Source of the DNA: Variovorax paradoxus NBRC 15149
GTDB taxonomy: Bacteria; Pseudomonadota; Gammaproteobacteria; Burkholderiales; Burkholderiaceae_C
Direction of reading: 5' to 3'
Length of the DNA: 64,000 nucleotides
NCBI RefSeq assembly: GCF_001591365.1
Contig: NZ_BCUT01000002.1
Coordinates: 496,001-560,000 of the forward strand
Part shown: positions 7,411 through 16,085 of the stretch, one piece after another
Position numbering within the stretch: the stretch's first letter is position 1
Layout of the letters: every line of letters starts with the position of its first letter
Translations under genes and position numbers: made by a program
The notes under the pieces: model-generated
What the model saw: the letters and a program-made list of their open reading frames with translations, nothing else
Told to the model about the DNA's origin: nothing
The model's database searches: none

Positions 7411-7863
7411 ATGTACCACCGCATTCTTGTACCCATCGACGGCAGCCCCACTGCGGAACGCGGGTTGCGCGAGGCCATCCGCCTGGCGGCCGAGCAAAAA
7501 GGAAAACTGCGCCTGCTGCACGTCATCGACGACTTTCCGATGTTGATGGAAATGTCGACCATCTCCAGCTTCGATGCCAGCCTGCAGAAGCTGCGGGAGT
7601 ACGGGGAATCCGTGCTGACGGCCGGCAAGGCCGCCGCAACGCAGTCGGAAGTCGAGGTCGACACCATCCTGCGCGAGGTCACGCGCGGACGGATTGCCGA
7701 CGTCGTGATCGAGGAGGCGCAAAAAGCCGCCTGTGACCTGGTCGTGATGGGCACGCACGGCCGGCGCGGCTTCAGCCGCCTTGCGCTCGGAAGCGACGCC
7801 GATCTCGTCGTGCGCGGCAGTCCGGTGCCCGTGCTGCTGGTGCGGCAGGAAGCGGGCGGCTGA
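7411..7863 (+). CDS. Universal stress protein, single UspA domain
   Basis: A 150-residue UspA-fold protein with N-terminal RILVPIDGSPTAERG and the ATP-binding loop G-x2-G-x9-G-S (GTHGRRGFSRLALGSDA), ending SPVPVLLVRQ. It is of the ATP-binding type that accumulates under stress and oxygen limitation. ATG 7411 follows AAAGGAAGA. A BON-domain gene follows after 41 bases and adhP after that, apparently one operon behind the FNR-like promoter at 7304. Confidence 0.92.
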   Translation: MYHRILVPIDGSPTAERGLREAIRLAAEQKGKLRLLHVIDDFPMLMEMSTISSFDASLQKLREYGESVLTAGKAAATQSEVEVDTILREVTRGRIADVVIEEAQKAACDLVVMGTHGRRGFSRLALGSDADLVVRGSPVPVLLVRQEAGG

Positions 7864-7904
7864 TCGCAAGAGCCCAGCAATACTCATCAAGGAACAGGAA
7901 TCCA

Positions 7905-8558
7905 ATGAAATCCGATACACAGCTCAGGGCCGACATCCAGGCCGAACTCGAATGGGATCCGGCCGTCGCTTCGGCGAATGTGGGTGTCATCGTCGATCAC
8001 GGGGTGGTCACGCTGACGGGCCATATCGGCAGCTATGCCGAAAAACTCGCGGTGGAACGGGCGGTGCAGCGCGTCAGCGGCGTGAAGGCGCTGGCCGTCG
8101 AAACCTCGGTGAAGCTGGCCGCCGGCTTTGAACGCACCGATGCCGACATCGCACAGGCCGCCGGACAGGCGCTCGAATGGAACGTGCAGGTGCCCCGCGA
8201 CGCGGTCCGGCCGATGGTCGAGGGCGGATGGGTCACGCTGACCGGCGAAGTCGAGTGGGACTACCAGCGCCGGGCCGCGGAATCGACGGTTCGCAACCTG
8301 CTGGGCGTCACCGGCATCACGAACCTGGTGAAGATCAGGCTGCAGACGTGTTCCGCGGACGTGGAACGGCAGGTGCAGGATGCGCTCATCCGCGTGTTCC
8401 ACGACGCGCCGCGGCAGGTGGCGGTCGACGTGCACGGCTCGCAGGTCGTGCTGCGCGGCAAGGTGCGTTCCTGGGCGGAGCTGGACGCGGTGCGCGGCGC
8501 CGCCTGGTCCGCGCCAGGAGTGGTTTCGGTAGTCAACGAACTGGCCGTCGAGGCCTGA
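7905..8558 (+). CDS. Triple BON-domain protein, second copy
   Basis: A 217-residue protein with three BON domains, the same length as the protein at 765-1418 and closely similar throughout (MKSDTQLRADIQAELEWDP against MKTDAQLRDDIQAELAWDP). The three glycine motifs are GVVTLTGHIGSY, GWVTLTGEVEWDY and SQVVLRGKVRSW. It lacks a signal peptide. The pair probably arose by duplication of a BON-plus-dehydrogenase block, since an alcohol dehydrogenase gene follows each copy. Function in membrane or osmotic stress is inferred from the family. Confidence 0.87.
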   Translation: MKSDTQLRADIQAELEWDPAVASANVGVIVDHGVVTLTGHIGSYAEKLAVERAVQRVSGVKALAVETSVKLAAGFERTDADIAQAAGQALEWNVQVPRDAVRPMVEGGWVTLTGEVEWDYQRRAAESTVRNLLGVTGITNLVKIRLQTCSADVERQVQDALIRVFHDAPRQVAVDVHGSQVVLRGKVRSWAELDAVRGAAWSAPGVVSVVNELAVEA

Positions 8559-8569
8559 GGAACAAGTCC

Positions 8570-9628
8570 ATGCAAACCATGAAGGCTGCCGTCGTACGGG
8601 AATTCGGCCAGCCCCTGCAGATCGAGGAAGTCGCCATTCCGGAGGTCGCGCCCGGCCAGGTGCTCGTGAAGGTGGTCGCCTCGGGCGTGTGCCACACCGA
8701 TCTGCACGCCGCCGATGGCGACTGGCCCGTGAAGCCTTCGCTGCCCTTCATTCCGGGGCACGAGGGCGTGGGCTTCGTCGCGGCCATCGGTGCTGGCGTC
8801 AAGGGCGTGAAGGAAGGCGACCGCGTGGGCGTGCCCTGGCTCCACACGGCCTGCGGCCACTGCGAACACTGCATCACCGGCTGGGAAACGCTGTGCGACG
8901 AGCAGCAGATGACCGGCTACACCGTCAACGGCGGCTACGCCGAATACGTGCTGGCCGACCCCGGCTACATCGGGCGGCTGCCCACCAACGTGGGCTTCAC
9001 CGAGATCGCGCCGGTGCTGTGCGCAGGCGTCACGGTCTACAAGGGCCTGAAGGAGCTCGATTGCAAGCCGGGCGACTGGGTGGTGATCTCGGGCGTCGGC
9101 GGTCTCGGCCATCTGGCCGTGCAGTACGCGAAGGCCATGGGCTTCCACGTGGTGGGCGTCGACATCCATGACGGCCAGCTCCAGCTGGCGAAGTCGCTCG
9201 GCGCCGACATGGTCATCAATGCCGCCACGCAGGATCCCGTGAAGGAGCTGCAGCGCAGCCTGCGCGGCGCGCACGGCGTGCTGGTCACGGCGGTGTCGCG
9301 CAGCGCCTTCGGCCAGGCGCTGGGCATGCTGCACAAGCGCGGCACGATGGCCCTCGTCGGCCTGCCGCCCGGCGACTTTGCGCTGCCGATCTTCGACATG
9401 GTGCTCAACGCGAAGACGGTGCGAGGCTCGATCGTGGGCACACGCAAGGACCTGCAGGAAGCGCTGGAGTTCGCCGGCGAAGGCAAGGTGCGAACCGTCT
9501 GCACCGAGGACAGCCTGGACAACATCAACACCGTGCTCGACCGCATGCGGCAGGGCCGCATCGAGGGCCGCGTGGTGATGCGGATCTCCGACAGTGGGCA
9601 AGCAGAGGCTGCGCCGGCGAACCCCTGA
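8570..9628 (+). CDS. adhP: AdhP-type zinc alcohol dehydrogenase
   Basis: A 352-residue medium-chain dehydrogenase that interconverts ethanol and similar alcohols with aldehydes using NAD. Catalytic-zinc motifs GVCHTDLHAADGDW and PGHEGVG are present, as are the structural-zinc cysteines (CGHCEHCITGWETLC) and the NAD loop GVGGLGHLAVQYAKAMG. All are as in bacterial AdhP, and the length is normal. ATG 8570 is used; ATG 8579 in the same frame is possible. It ends the usp-BON-adhP operon. An anaerobically induced fermentative or alcohol-detoxifying role fits the FNR-like promoter upstream. Confidence 0.93.
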   Translation: MQTMKAAVVREFGQPLQIEEVAIPEVAPGQVLVKVVASGVCHTDLHAADGDWPVKPSLPFIPGHEGVGFVAAIGAGVKGVKEGDRVGVPWLHTACGHCEHCITGWETLCDEQQMTGYTVNGGYAEYVLADPGYIGRLPTNVGFTEIAPVLCAGVTVYKGLKELDCKPGDWVVISGVGGLGHLAVQYAKAMGFHVVGVDIHDGQLQLAKSLGADMVINAATQDPVKELQRSLRGAHGVLVTAVSRSAFGQALGMLHKRGTMALVGLPPGDFALPIFDMVLNAKTVRGSIVGTRKDLQEALEFAGEGKVRTVCTEDSLDNINTVLDRMRQGRIEGRVVMRISDSGQAEAAPANP

Positions 9629-9644
9629 CCGCGATGCAGGCACT

Positions 9645-9668
9645 GGGCAGGAGCCCGAAAGCCTGCCC
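9645..9668. terminator. Stem-loop after adhP
   Basis: GGGCAGG (9645-9651) and CCTGCCC (9662-9668) form a perfect 7-bp stem with a 10-base loop, 17 bases after the adhP stop. No U-tract follows, so it may be an RNA-stabilising hairpin rather than an intrinsic terminator. Confidence 0.35.
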
Positions 9669-9757
9669 GGCACGAGCCAAAGTGCAAGGCGTGCGTGCTA
9701 CGCTTGTACAGTTCTTAACAATGCTGTGACATTCGGCTTCGAATCCACGCTTCCCGG

Positions 9758-10504
9758 ATGAAATCCGCCTCTCACATCGCGGTGCTCGACGACGAGATCG
9801 ACATCACGCAACTGCTGGCCAGCTACCTCCAGAGCCACGGCTTTCGCGTGACCCAGCTGCACAACGGCCCTTCCTTGATGGCGCTGATGGACAGCGATCC
9901 GGCCGACCTCGTGCTGCTCGACCTCGGGCTGCCCGGCGAGGACGGCTTTTCCATTGCCCGGCGCATGCGCGAAAACTGGCGCTGCGGCCTGGTCATCGTC
10001 ACCGGACGCGGCGATGCGGTGGACAAGGTCGTCGGCCTGGAAGTGGGCGCGGACGACTACGTGACCAAGCCCTTCGACCTGCGCGAGCTGGTGGCGCGGG
10101 TCAAGGCCGTGCTCAGGCGCCTGGCGCCGGGCGATGCCCCTGCCGTCCCGGCAGCCGCGCCGGCGTCCTTCGCCGCAGGGACTTCCGACCGGCTGCGCTT
10201 CGCCGGCTGGCAGCTCGATCTGGCGGCGCGCAGCCTCACGAACCCGCAGGGACAGAACGTAGCGCTCACCGGCGGCGAATTCGACCTGCTCTGCGCTTTT
10301 GCGCGCCACCCCGGGCGCGTGCTCTCGCGCGACTTCCTGCTCGAGCAGACCCGCGGGCGCGAAGCCGCTCCGTTCGACCGCACCATCGACGTGCAGGTCG
10401 GCCGGCTGCGCAAGAAGATCGAGGCCGATCCGGACGATCCGCAGATCGTCAAGTCGGTGCGGGGCGCGGGCTACATCCTGGTTCCGCCCGTCACCCAGGG
10501 CTGA
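9758..10504 (+). CDS. OmpR-family response regulator
   Basis: A 248-residue two-component regulator. The receiver domain (about 5-118) has the acidic pair DDE at 11-13, phospho-acceptor Asp55 (LVLLDLGLPGEDG), Thr in VTGR and Lys in VTKPFDL. A proline/alanine linker (about 125-145) leads to a winged-helix OmpR/PhoB DNA-binding domain ending VRGAGYILVPP. It lies 4 bases before the hybrid kinase gene, its probable partner. A possible promoter is TTGTAC-N17-TGACAT in the 129-base gap upstream. The stimulus is unknown. Confidence 0.93.
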   Translation: MKSASHIAVLDDEIDITQLLASYLQSHGFRVTQLHNGPSLMALMDSDPADLVLLDLGLPGEDGFSIARRMRENWRCGLVIVTGRGDAVDKVVGLEVGADDYVTKPFDLRELVARVKAVLRRLAPGDAPAVPAAAPASFAAGTSDRLRFAGWQLDLAARSLTNPQGQNVALTGGEFDLLCAFARHPGRVLSRDFLLEQTRGREAAPFDRTIDVQVGRLRKKIEADPDDPQIVKSVRGAGYILVPPVTQG

Positions 10505-10508
10505 GCCG

Positions 10509-12608
10509 ATGAACCCGCCCTCTTCCCCGATCACCCCCACCCTGCCGGGACTGCCTTCGGGCGTCGAAGAGAGCAGCGTCTTCCGTTCGCTCTTCCTTTC
10601 CTATCCCGACTCGCTGCTGCTGGTCGACCAGGGCGGCCGCATCGTGCTGGCCAACCCCGCGGCAGCCAGCCTGCTGGGCTACGCGGTCGACGAACTGGTG
10701 GGCCTGAACGTCGATGCGCTCGTGCCCGACAGCATCCGCCCGCGCCACGCTTCCTACCGCGAGGCCTACGGCCGGGCGCCGCGCCCCCGGCCCATGGGCA
10801 CGCAGATGGAGCTGGTCGCCAAGCGCAAGGACGGCAGCGAGGTGATGGTCGAGATCGCGCTCAGTCCGCTGCAGAGCCAGGGCCTGCCCTTCGTGGTGGC
10901 CGCCATCCGCGACATCGGCGCCTATCCCCGCGTGAAGCAGGCGCTGCAGCGGGCGCGCTACAGCGACTACCTCGCGCAACTCGGCCGGCTGGCCGTGGAC
11001 ACCCGCGACCTGCAGGTGGTGCTCGACCACGTGCCCGCCATGGCGGCGGAAGCGCTGGAGGTCGAGGTCGCCATGGTGCTGCTGCTGGAGAACAGCCGCC
11101 TCGAATTCCGCGTGGCCAGCGGCGTGGGCCTGGTGCCCGGAGAAGAAATCGGCGCGCGCATTGCCAGCCATGCGAACACGCCCCCGGGCTTCGTCTTTGC
11201 CGAGGGCAAGCCGGTGGTGGTGCCCGATTACGCCCAGGAGCGGCGCTTCGCGGTGCCGCAGGCGTATCTCGATGCCGGCCTGGTCAGCGCGCTGGCCGTG
11301 CCCTTCTACGACCGGGGCCGGTTCATCGGCGTGCTGGCCGTGCGATCACGCGAGGCCAAGCGCTTCGGCGACGAGGAGCTGCGCTTCCTCGAATCGCTTT
11401 CCAACCTGCTGGCCACCAGCCTGCAGCGGGTGCAGACCGAAGAGGCGCTCAGCCATGCCCAGCGGCTCGAAAGCGTCGGCCAGCTCACGGGCGGCATCGC
11501 GCACGACTTCAACAACCTGCTCACCATCATCCAGGGCAATCTGCAGGTGCTCGAAGAGCTGCCCGCCATCGCGCAGGACGGCTACGCCCAGCAGCTGGTG
11601 GGCGCCGCGGCGCGGGCCTCGCGGCGCGGCGCCGAGCTCACGGGCAAGCTGCTCGCGTTCTCGCGCCGGCAGATGCTGCAGCCCAACGCGGTGGACACGC
11701 ATGCGATGCTGCACTCGCTGGCCGACATGCTACGGCGCACGCTCGACCAGCGCATCGGCATCGCGATCGACACCGCGCCGGGCTGCCCGCCGGTGCTCGC
11801 CGATCCCGGACAGCTCGAATCGGCACTGCTGAACATTGCCATCAACGCGCGCGACGCCATGCCCGAAGGCGGCACGCTGCACTTTCGCGCCGAAGCCTGT
11901 GGCGCGCTGCCACCCGAGGTGCACAACGAACTCAGCGACCATGATGCACACGGCAGCTTCGTTGCCATTTCGGTGGCCGACAGCGGCACGGGCATGACCG
12001 AGGAAGTGAAGGAGCGCGCCTTCGAGCCCTTCTTCACGACCAAGGAAGCCGGCCGCGGCACCGGCCTGGGCCTGAGCACGGTGTACGGCTTCGTGAAGCA
12101 GTCCAAGGGCGCGGTGGCCATCGCCACGCAGCCGGGCGCAGGCACGACCGTGACGCTCTATCTTCCCCAGCTGTACGAGCCGGTCCCCGCGGCGCCGGAG
12201 GAAGAAGACGGCGAGCAGGCGGTTCCCGCCGGCCTGCGGGTCATGCTGGTCGAGGACGACGCCGAAGTGCGCCGCGTCGTCCACACCTTCCTCGTGACGC
12301 TCGGCTGCAGCGTGGTGACCGCGGCCAATGCCGAGCAGGCCCTGCTGAGCATGGAAACGGATGCGGATTCCTTCGACGTGCTGCTCAGCGACATCGCGCT
12401 CGGGCCCGGCATGCGCGGAACCCGGCTCGCCGCCGAGGCGCAGCAGCGCTTTCCGCGGCTCGCCATTCTCCTGATGTCCGGTTTCTCGTCGGAGCTGCTC
12501 GACGCCGACCGCGACGTGCCGCAAGGCTGGGAGCTGCTGCGCAAGCCCTACACGCGCGGCGAACTCGCGCGTGCCCTGGCCAGGGTGCTGGCGGCCGCAC
12601 GGCCTTAG
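10509..12608 (+). CDS. Hybrid sensor histidine kinase (PAS-GAF-HisKA-HATPase-REC)
   Basis: A 699-residue soluble kinase without membrane segments. Domains in order are PAS (about 28-140), GAF (about 165-310), HisKA with phospho-acceptor His332 in [13 protein letters not shown], HATPase_c with the N box ([14 protein letters not shown]) and G boxes ([15 protein letters not shown]), and a C-terminal receiver (about 575-695, [12 protein letters not shown]). The GAF and PAS domains suggest a cytoplasmic signal such as a small ligand or redox state. It is translated 4 bases after the response regulator. It may feed stress signals into this island, but no target site was identified. Confidence 0.92.
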   Translation: MNPPSSPITPTLPGLPSGVEESSVFRSLFLSYPDSLLLVDQGGRIVLANPAAASLLGYAVDELVGLNVDALVPDSIRPRHASYREAYGRAPRPRPMGTQMELVAKRKDGSEVMVEIALSPLQSQGLPFVVAAIRDIGAYPRVKQALQRARYSDYLAQLGRLAVDTRDLQVVLDHVPAMAAEALEVEVAMVLLLENSRLEFRVASGVGLVPGEEIGARIASHANTPPGFVFAEGKPVVVPDYAQERRFAVPQAYLDAGLVSALAVPFYDRGRFIGVLAVRSREAKRFGDEELRFLESLSNLLATSLQRVQTEEALSHAQRLESVGQLTGGIAHDFNNLLTIIQGNLQVLEELPAIAQDGYAQQLVGAAARASRRGAELTGKLLAFSRRQMLQPNAVDTHAMLHSLADMLRRTLDQRIGIAIDTAPGCPPVLADPGQLESALLNIAINARDAMPEGGTLHFRAEACGALPPEVHNELSDHDAHGSFVAISVADSGTGMTEEVKERAFEPFFTTKEAGRGTGLGLSTVYGFVKQSKGAVAIATQPGAGTTVTLYLPQLYEPVPAAPEEEDGEQAVPAGLRVMLVEDDAEVRRVVHTFLVTLGCSVVTAANAEQALLSMETDADSFDVLLSDIALGPGMRGTRLAAEAQQRFPRLAILLMSGFSSELLDADRDVPQGWELLRKPYTRGELARALARVLAAARP

Positions 12609-12626
12609 CCGGCGGCTGCAGCCCCT

Positions 12627-13979
12627 TCACAGCTCCCGCGATTCGCGGTATTCCGGAACAGTGCACGGCCAGCCGTAGCGCTCCTCGATCGCCAGCCGCA
12701 GCGCATCGGCGGCCACGGGCTCCCCGTGCGTCACGAACACACGCCGCGGCGCTTTCTGCGGCGAGAGCCAGGCCAGCAGCTGTTCGCGGTCGGCATGGGC
12801 GGACAGGGTCTCGAGGTTCGCCACTTCGGCGCGGACCGGCACGTAGCTGCCATGGATCTTGACCGAATCCGCACCGCCCACCAGCGCCGCGCCGCGGGTG
12901 CCCGCAGCCTGGAAACCCGCGAACAGGATCGTGTTGCGCGCATCGGGCGCGTAGGCTTTCAGGTGATGCAGCACGCGGCCGCCGGCGGCCATGCCGCTGG
13001 CCGACACGATGATCGATGGAGAGCTCAGCCTGTTCAGGCGCTTGGATTCTTCCAGCGTGTTGACGATGATGGTCTTGCCGCTCATCTCGGCGCATTGCTC
13101 GGCGCTCATGCGGTGCTCGTCCAGGTGCGCCTTGTAGAGGCGCGTGGCATCCGCGGCCATGGGGCTGTTCAGGTACACCGGCATGTCCGGGATGCGGCCT
13201 TCGCGCTTGAGCAGCTGGATGCAGTGCAGCAGGGTCTGGGCGCGGCCCACCGCGAAGGCCGGCACCACCAGCACCCCGCCACGCGCGGCCGTGCGGTTGA
13301 TCACCGCGGCCAGTTCGCCGAGCGTATCCGCCTGCAGGTGCCGGCGGTTGCCATAGGTGGACTCCACCACCACGTAGTCCGCCGGCGCGGCCTGCTGCGG
13401 CGGCCGCATCACCAGGTCGTCGCTGCGGCCCAGGTCGCCCGAGAACAGGATGCTGCCTTCCTCCCATGCCACGCGCACGCTGCCCGCGCCCAGGATGTGG
13501 CCGGCGCGCGCGAGCCGCCATGACCAGCCCTGCCAAGGCGAGCATTCTTCGTCGAAGGCGACGCATTCGAAGCGCTTCAGCGCGGCACGCGCTTCCTGCT
13601 CGGTGTAGAGCGGCAGCGCCGGCTTGTGCTTCGAGAACCCGTGCCGGTTGGAAAAGTCGGCTTCTTCCTCTTGCAGCCGGCCCGAATCGGGCAGCAGCAG
13701 CTCGCACAACTCGCGCGTGGCGGCCGTGCAATACACCTTTCCATCGAAGCCGAGCTTCACGAGCCGCGGCACGAAGCCGCTGTGGTCCATGTGGGCGTGC
13801 GTCAGCAGCACGGCGTCGATGGCCGACGCGTCGAAGGGCAGCGCGTCCCAATTGCGCAGCCGCAGCTGCTTGAGCCCCTGGAACAGACCGCAGTCCACCA
13901 GCAGCCGCCGGCCTTCGTGCGTCAGCAGGTACTTGGAACCGGTCACGGTGCCGGTGCCCCCCAGGAAATCGATGCGCAT
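12627..13979 (-). CDS. Metallo-beta-lactamase-fold beta-CASP ribonuclease-like protein
   Basis: A 450-residue protein of the MBL-fold RNA exonuclease / CPSF73-like family. It has the zinc motif H61-x-H-x-D-H (THAHMDH), an early GGTGTVTGS loop, and the beta-CASP insertion (about 190-370, with SASGMAAGGR). A C-terminal RMM-type segment (LSAHADREQLLAWL, FVTHGEP) follows. Such proteins are expected to cleave RNA. It is co-directional with the two-domain USP gene 30 bases upstream and probably shares its FNR-like promoter. Similar genes are known in oxygen-regulated stress clusters. Confidence 0.9.
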   Translation of the reverse strand: MRIDFLGGTGTVTGSKYLLTHEGRRLLVDCGLFQGLKQLRLRNWDALPFDASAIDAVLLTHAHMDHSGFVPRLVKLGFDGKVYCTAATRELCELLLPDSGRLQEEEADFSNRHGFSKHKPALPLYTEQEARAALKRFECVAFDEECSPWQGWSWRLARAGHILGAGSVRVAWEEGSILFSGDLGRSDDLVMRPPQQAAPADYVVVESTYGNRRHLQADTLGELAAVINRTAARGGVLVVPAFAVGRAQTLLHCIQLLKREGRIPDMPVYLNSPMAADATRLYKAHLDEHRMSAEQCAEMSGKTIIVNTLEESKRLNRLSSPSIIVSASGMAAGGRVLHHLKAYAPDARNTILFAGFQAAGTRGAALVGGADSVKIHGSYVPVRAEVANLETLSAHADREQLLAWLSPQKAPRRVFVTHGEPVAADALRLAIEERYGWPCTVPEYRESREL

Positions 13980-14009
13980 GGCTGCTCCTGCAGTTGGGAC
14001 AGTTCGCCG

Positions 14010-14834
14010 TCAGTGCGACATCAGCACCGGCAGCGTCATCGACTCGAGCATCGTGCGCGTGGCGCCGCCCAGTATCCATTCGCGCGCCCGGCTGTGGCCG
14101 TAGCAGCCCATCACGAGCATGCCCGCGCCAAGATCCGCAGCCAAGGACAGCAGCCGGTTGCCGGCGTCCCCTTCGCCGCTGCCGTCCGCATGCGGCGAGA
14201 CATCGGCAACCCCCTGCCCGGCAAGATAGCGCTGCAGCTGCTTCAGGGATGCTCCGGCGTCCTCGCCATAGCAGGCCGCGTGGACCCGCGAGGCAGTGCG
14301 CAGCCAGGGCAGCGCGGCCGACACCGCGCGCGCGGCCTCGGGGGTTTCCTTCCATGCCAGCAGCACGGTGCCGGGCGCCGCAACCAGCGGCCCCGCATAG
14401 GGCAGCACCAGTGCGGGCCGTCCGCTTTCCACCAGCAGGTGCGGCAGGAAGTCGCCGGGCAGTTCGGAGGCCATGGGATCTTCAGGATGGCGCTGCCCCA
14501 GGATCACCAGGTCGGCGTACAGGGCGCGGCGGGCGAAGCCCCATGGCGCGTCGCTCTCCTGTTCGGTCCAGTGCATGCGGGGCGAGCCGGCGGCCTGGGC
14601 CGTGAAGCTCGCGTACATCCTGTCCCGCGCGGCCTTGTCGCTCTGCTGCATGATCGCGACGGCCTCTGCAGCGCCCTCCAGCGCGAACGGATAGCGCATG
14701 AGCGCGGGCAGGGTGCACGGCGCACCCGTCACTTGCGCGTCGAAAGCCTCGGCCAGGCTGCGCGCGAAGGCGATTCGCTCCGCGGTGCGCGCCGAGCCGT
14801 CGAGGTGCAGGAGAATCGATTTGGGGGTCTGCAT
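14010..14834 (-). CDS. Tandem-domain universal stress protein
   Basis: A 274-residue protein with two UspA-like halves. The N-terminal half (about 1-145) starts SILLHLDGSARTAER and has a degenerate nucleotide loop. The C-terminal half (about 150-274) ends with the ATP-binding pattern GCYGHSRAREWILGGATRTM and LPVLMSH. Two-domain USPs act like a fused dimer and are common in hypoxia-induced clusters. It is the intact relative of the remnant at 3150-3620. It is the first gene before the beta-CASP gene, behind an FNR-like box at 14923-14936. Confidence 0.9.
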   Translation of the reverse strand: MQTPKSILLHLDGSARTAERIAFARSLAEAFDAQVTGAPCTLPALMRYPFALEGAAEAVAIMQQSDKAARDRMYASFTAQAAGSPRMHWTEQESDAPWGFARRALYADLVILGQRHPEDPMASELPGDFLPHLLVESGRPALVLPYAGPLVAAPGTVLLAWKETPEAARAVSAALPWLRTASRVHAACYGEDAGASLKQLQRYLAGQGVADVSPHADGSGEGDAGNRLLSLAADLGAGMLVMGCYGHSRAREWILGGATRTMLESMTLPVLMSH

Positions 14835-14894
14835 GGCGGGAGCTCCTTAGGAAATGCGGCCCATGTGGCGACCCATGTGCGGGCGTATTCGCAG

Positions 14895-14936
14895 ACCTTA
14901 GGCTCCGCGGACGGCGCGGGCCTTGCGCCATATCAA
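14895..14936 (-). promoter_or_regulatory. FNR/Anr-like box and -10 of the usp/beta-CASP operon
   Basis: Read on the minus strand, 14936-14923 is TTGAT-ATGG-CGCAA: one perfect half-site and the recurrent variant half CGCAA. TAAGGT at 14900-14895 sits at the class II -10 distance. The USP start codon is at 14834. Confidence 0.5.
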
Positions 14937-14991
14937 TCCGGGCGACGGCAGCGTCATCCGGCCTGCCAAAAAATGGCTTCTCTCGGGCCTT

Positions 14992-15023
14992 TTGTCCATT
15001 TTTGCTATTTTTGCCATAATGGC
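14992..15023 (+). promoter_or_regulatory. Promoter and palindromic operator of the toxin-antitoxin pair
   Basis: TTGTCC (14992-14997), 17 bases, then CATAAT (15015-15020) form a good sigma-70 promoter. The -10 is embedded in the perfect palindrome GCCAT-A-ATGGC (15013-15023). A related inverted repeat, GCCA-AAAAA-TGGC, lies at 14965-14977. Operators overlapping the -10 are usual for antitoxin autoregulation. Confidence 0.55.
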
Positions 15024-15039
15024 GCCAAAGGAGCACCCC

Positions 15040-15387
15040 ATGGCCGCCATCCTGCCCAATCTCGATGAACTGCCGCGTCAGAACGCATCCCAGGTCAAGA
15101 ACCGCTGGGGCGACGTGGTCCGCCAGGTCCAGAAGACCGGCAGCCTGGCCGTGACCAACCATTCGACGGTGGAGATGGTGCTGCTGACCGCGGCCACCTA
15201 CAACCAGCTGGTGGAAGACGCACAGGCGCTCAAGGCGCGCGAGCAGTCGGTGCTCGACGAACTCGGGCGCCGCTTCGACGTGCGCCTGGGCGTGCTGCAG
15301 CAGCCCGAAGCGGCCGCGCAGGTGGGCAAGCTGTTCGCCGCCAAGGGCAAGCTCGGGCGCCGTCCCAAGGCAGGCGACACCTTCTGA
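15040..15387 (+). CDS. Phd/YefM-like antitoxin
   Basis: A 115-residue protein with a Phd/YefM-type N-terminal DNA-binding fold: NASQVKNRWGDVVRQVQKTGSLAVTN, then STVEMVLLTAATYNQLVE. This matches the usual pattern of an xFSELLxxV-like helix followed by I-T-x-H/N-x-x-x-x-V-V-L. The C-terminal part (about 65-115) is basic and proline/lysine-rich and would be the toxin-binding tail. ATG 15040 has AAGGAG 6 bases upstream. Its stop overlaps the toxin start (TGATG), as in co-translated toxin-antitoxin genes. It probably represses its own promoter through the palindrome at 15013-15023. Confidence 0.75.
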   Translation: MAAILPNLDELPRQNASQVKNRWGDVVRQVQKTGSLAVTNHSTVEMVLLTAATYNQLVEDAQALKAREQSVLDELGRRFDVRLGVLQQPEAAAQVGKLFAAKGKLGRRPKAGDTF

Positions 15388-16034
15388 TGGCGGCGGCCGC
15401 CCGCCCCTTCATCCTGGTGCTGGCCGGCGTCAACGGTGCGGGCAAGAGCTCGGTCGGCGGCGCCCTGCTCGCCGAGCACGGCCTGACCTGGTTCAACCCG
15501 GACACCTGCGCGCGGGAGCTCATCGCGCAGCTCGGACTCACGCCCGAAGAGGCGAACGCCCGCGCATGGAACCTCGGCCGCGAGCGGCTGGAGGCCGCGA
15601 TCTCGCAGCGTTCCAACTACGCCTTCGAGACCACGCTGGGCGCGAGCACCATTCCCGCGCTGCTCGCGCGCGCCGCGTCGAGCCACGACGTGGTCATGAT
15701 CTTCTGCGGGCTCTCTTCGCCCGAGCAGCACATCGCCCGCGTGCGGGCGCGCGTGGCGCGCGGCGGCCACGACATTCCGGAGGCCAAGATCCGCGAGCGC
15801 TGGATCGCCTCGCGCGCCAACCTCATCAAGCTGCTGCCCAAGCTCACGCGGCTGCAGGTCTTCGACAACAGCGCGGAGGCACCGCCCGGCGGCGACATTG
15901 CGGACCCGGTGCTGGTGCTCGAACTGAGCGCGGGCGAGCCCGTCTTTCCGCAGCCGGGCGACCTGGCCGCGCTCGCGGCCACGCCGGCCTGGGCACGGCC
16001 CATTGTTCAGGCGGCGATCGAGCTGCTGGGCTGA
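15387..16034 (+). CDS. Zeta-toxin-like P-loop kinase
   Basis: A 215-residue P-loop protein with Walker A GVNGAGKS (14-21), a NPDTCARELI motif corresponding to the zeta-toxin substrate/catalytic region, FETTLGAST, and an arginine-rich lid (ARVRARVARGGHDIPEAKIRERW). Zeta toxins phosphorylate UDP-N-acetylglucosamine and block cell wall synthesis; related chromosomal kinases may have other substrates. Start ATG 15387 overlaps the antitoxin stop. The partner here is Phd-like rather than the classical epsilon antitoxin. Toxicity is not shown by sequence alone. Confidence 0.78.
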   Translation: MAAAARPFILVLAGVNGAGKSSVGGALLAEHGLTWFNPDTCARELIAQLGLTPEEANARAWNLGRERLEAAISQRSNYAFETTLGASTIPALLARAASSHDVVMIFCGLSSPEQHIARVRARVARGGHDIPEAKIRERWIASRANLIKLLPKLTRLQVFDNSAEAPPGGDIADPVLVLELSAGEPVFPQPGDLAALAATPAWARPIVQAAIELLG

Positions 16035-16085
16035 CGCGTTGCCGCGGCGCGTGCCCCGGCAGCCGGTCGCACCGTGCCCGGGCTT

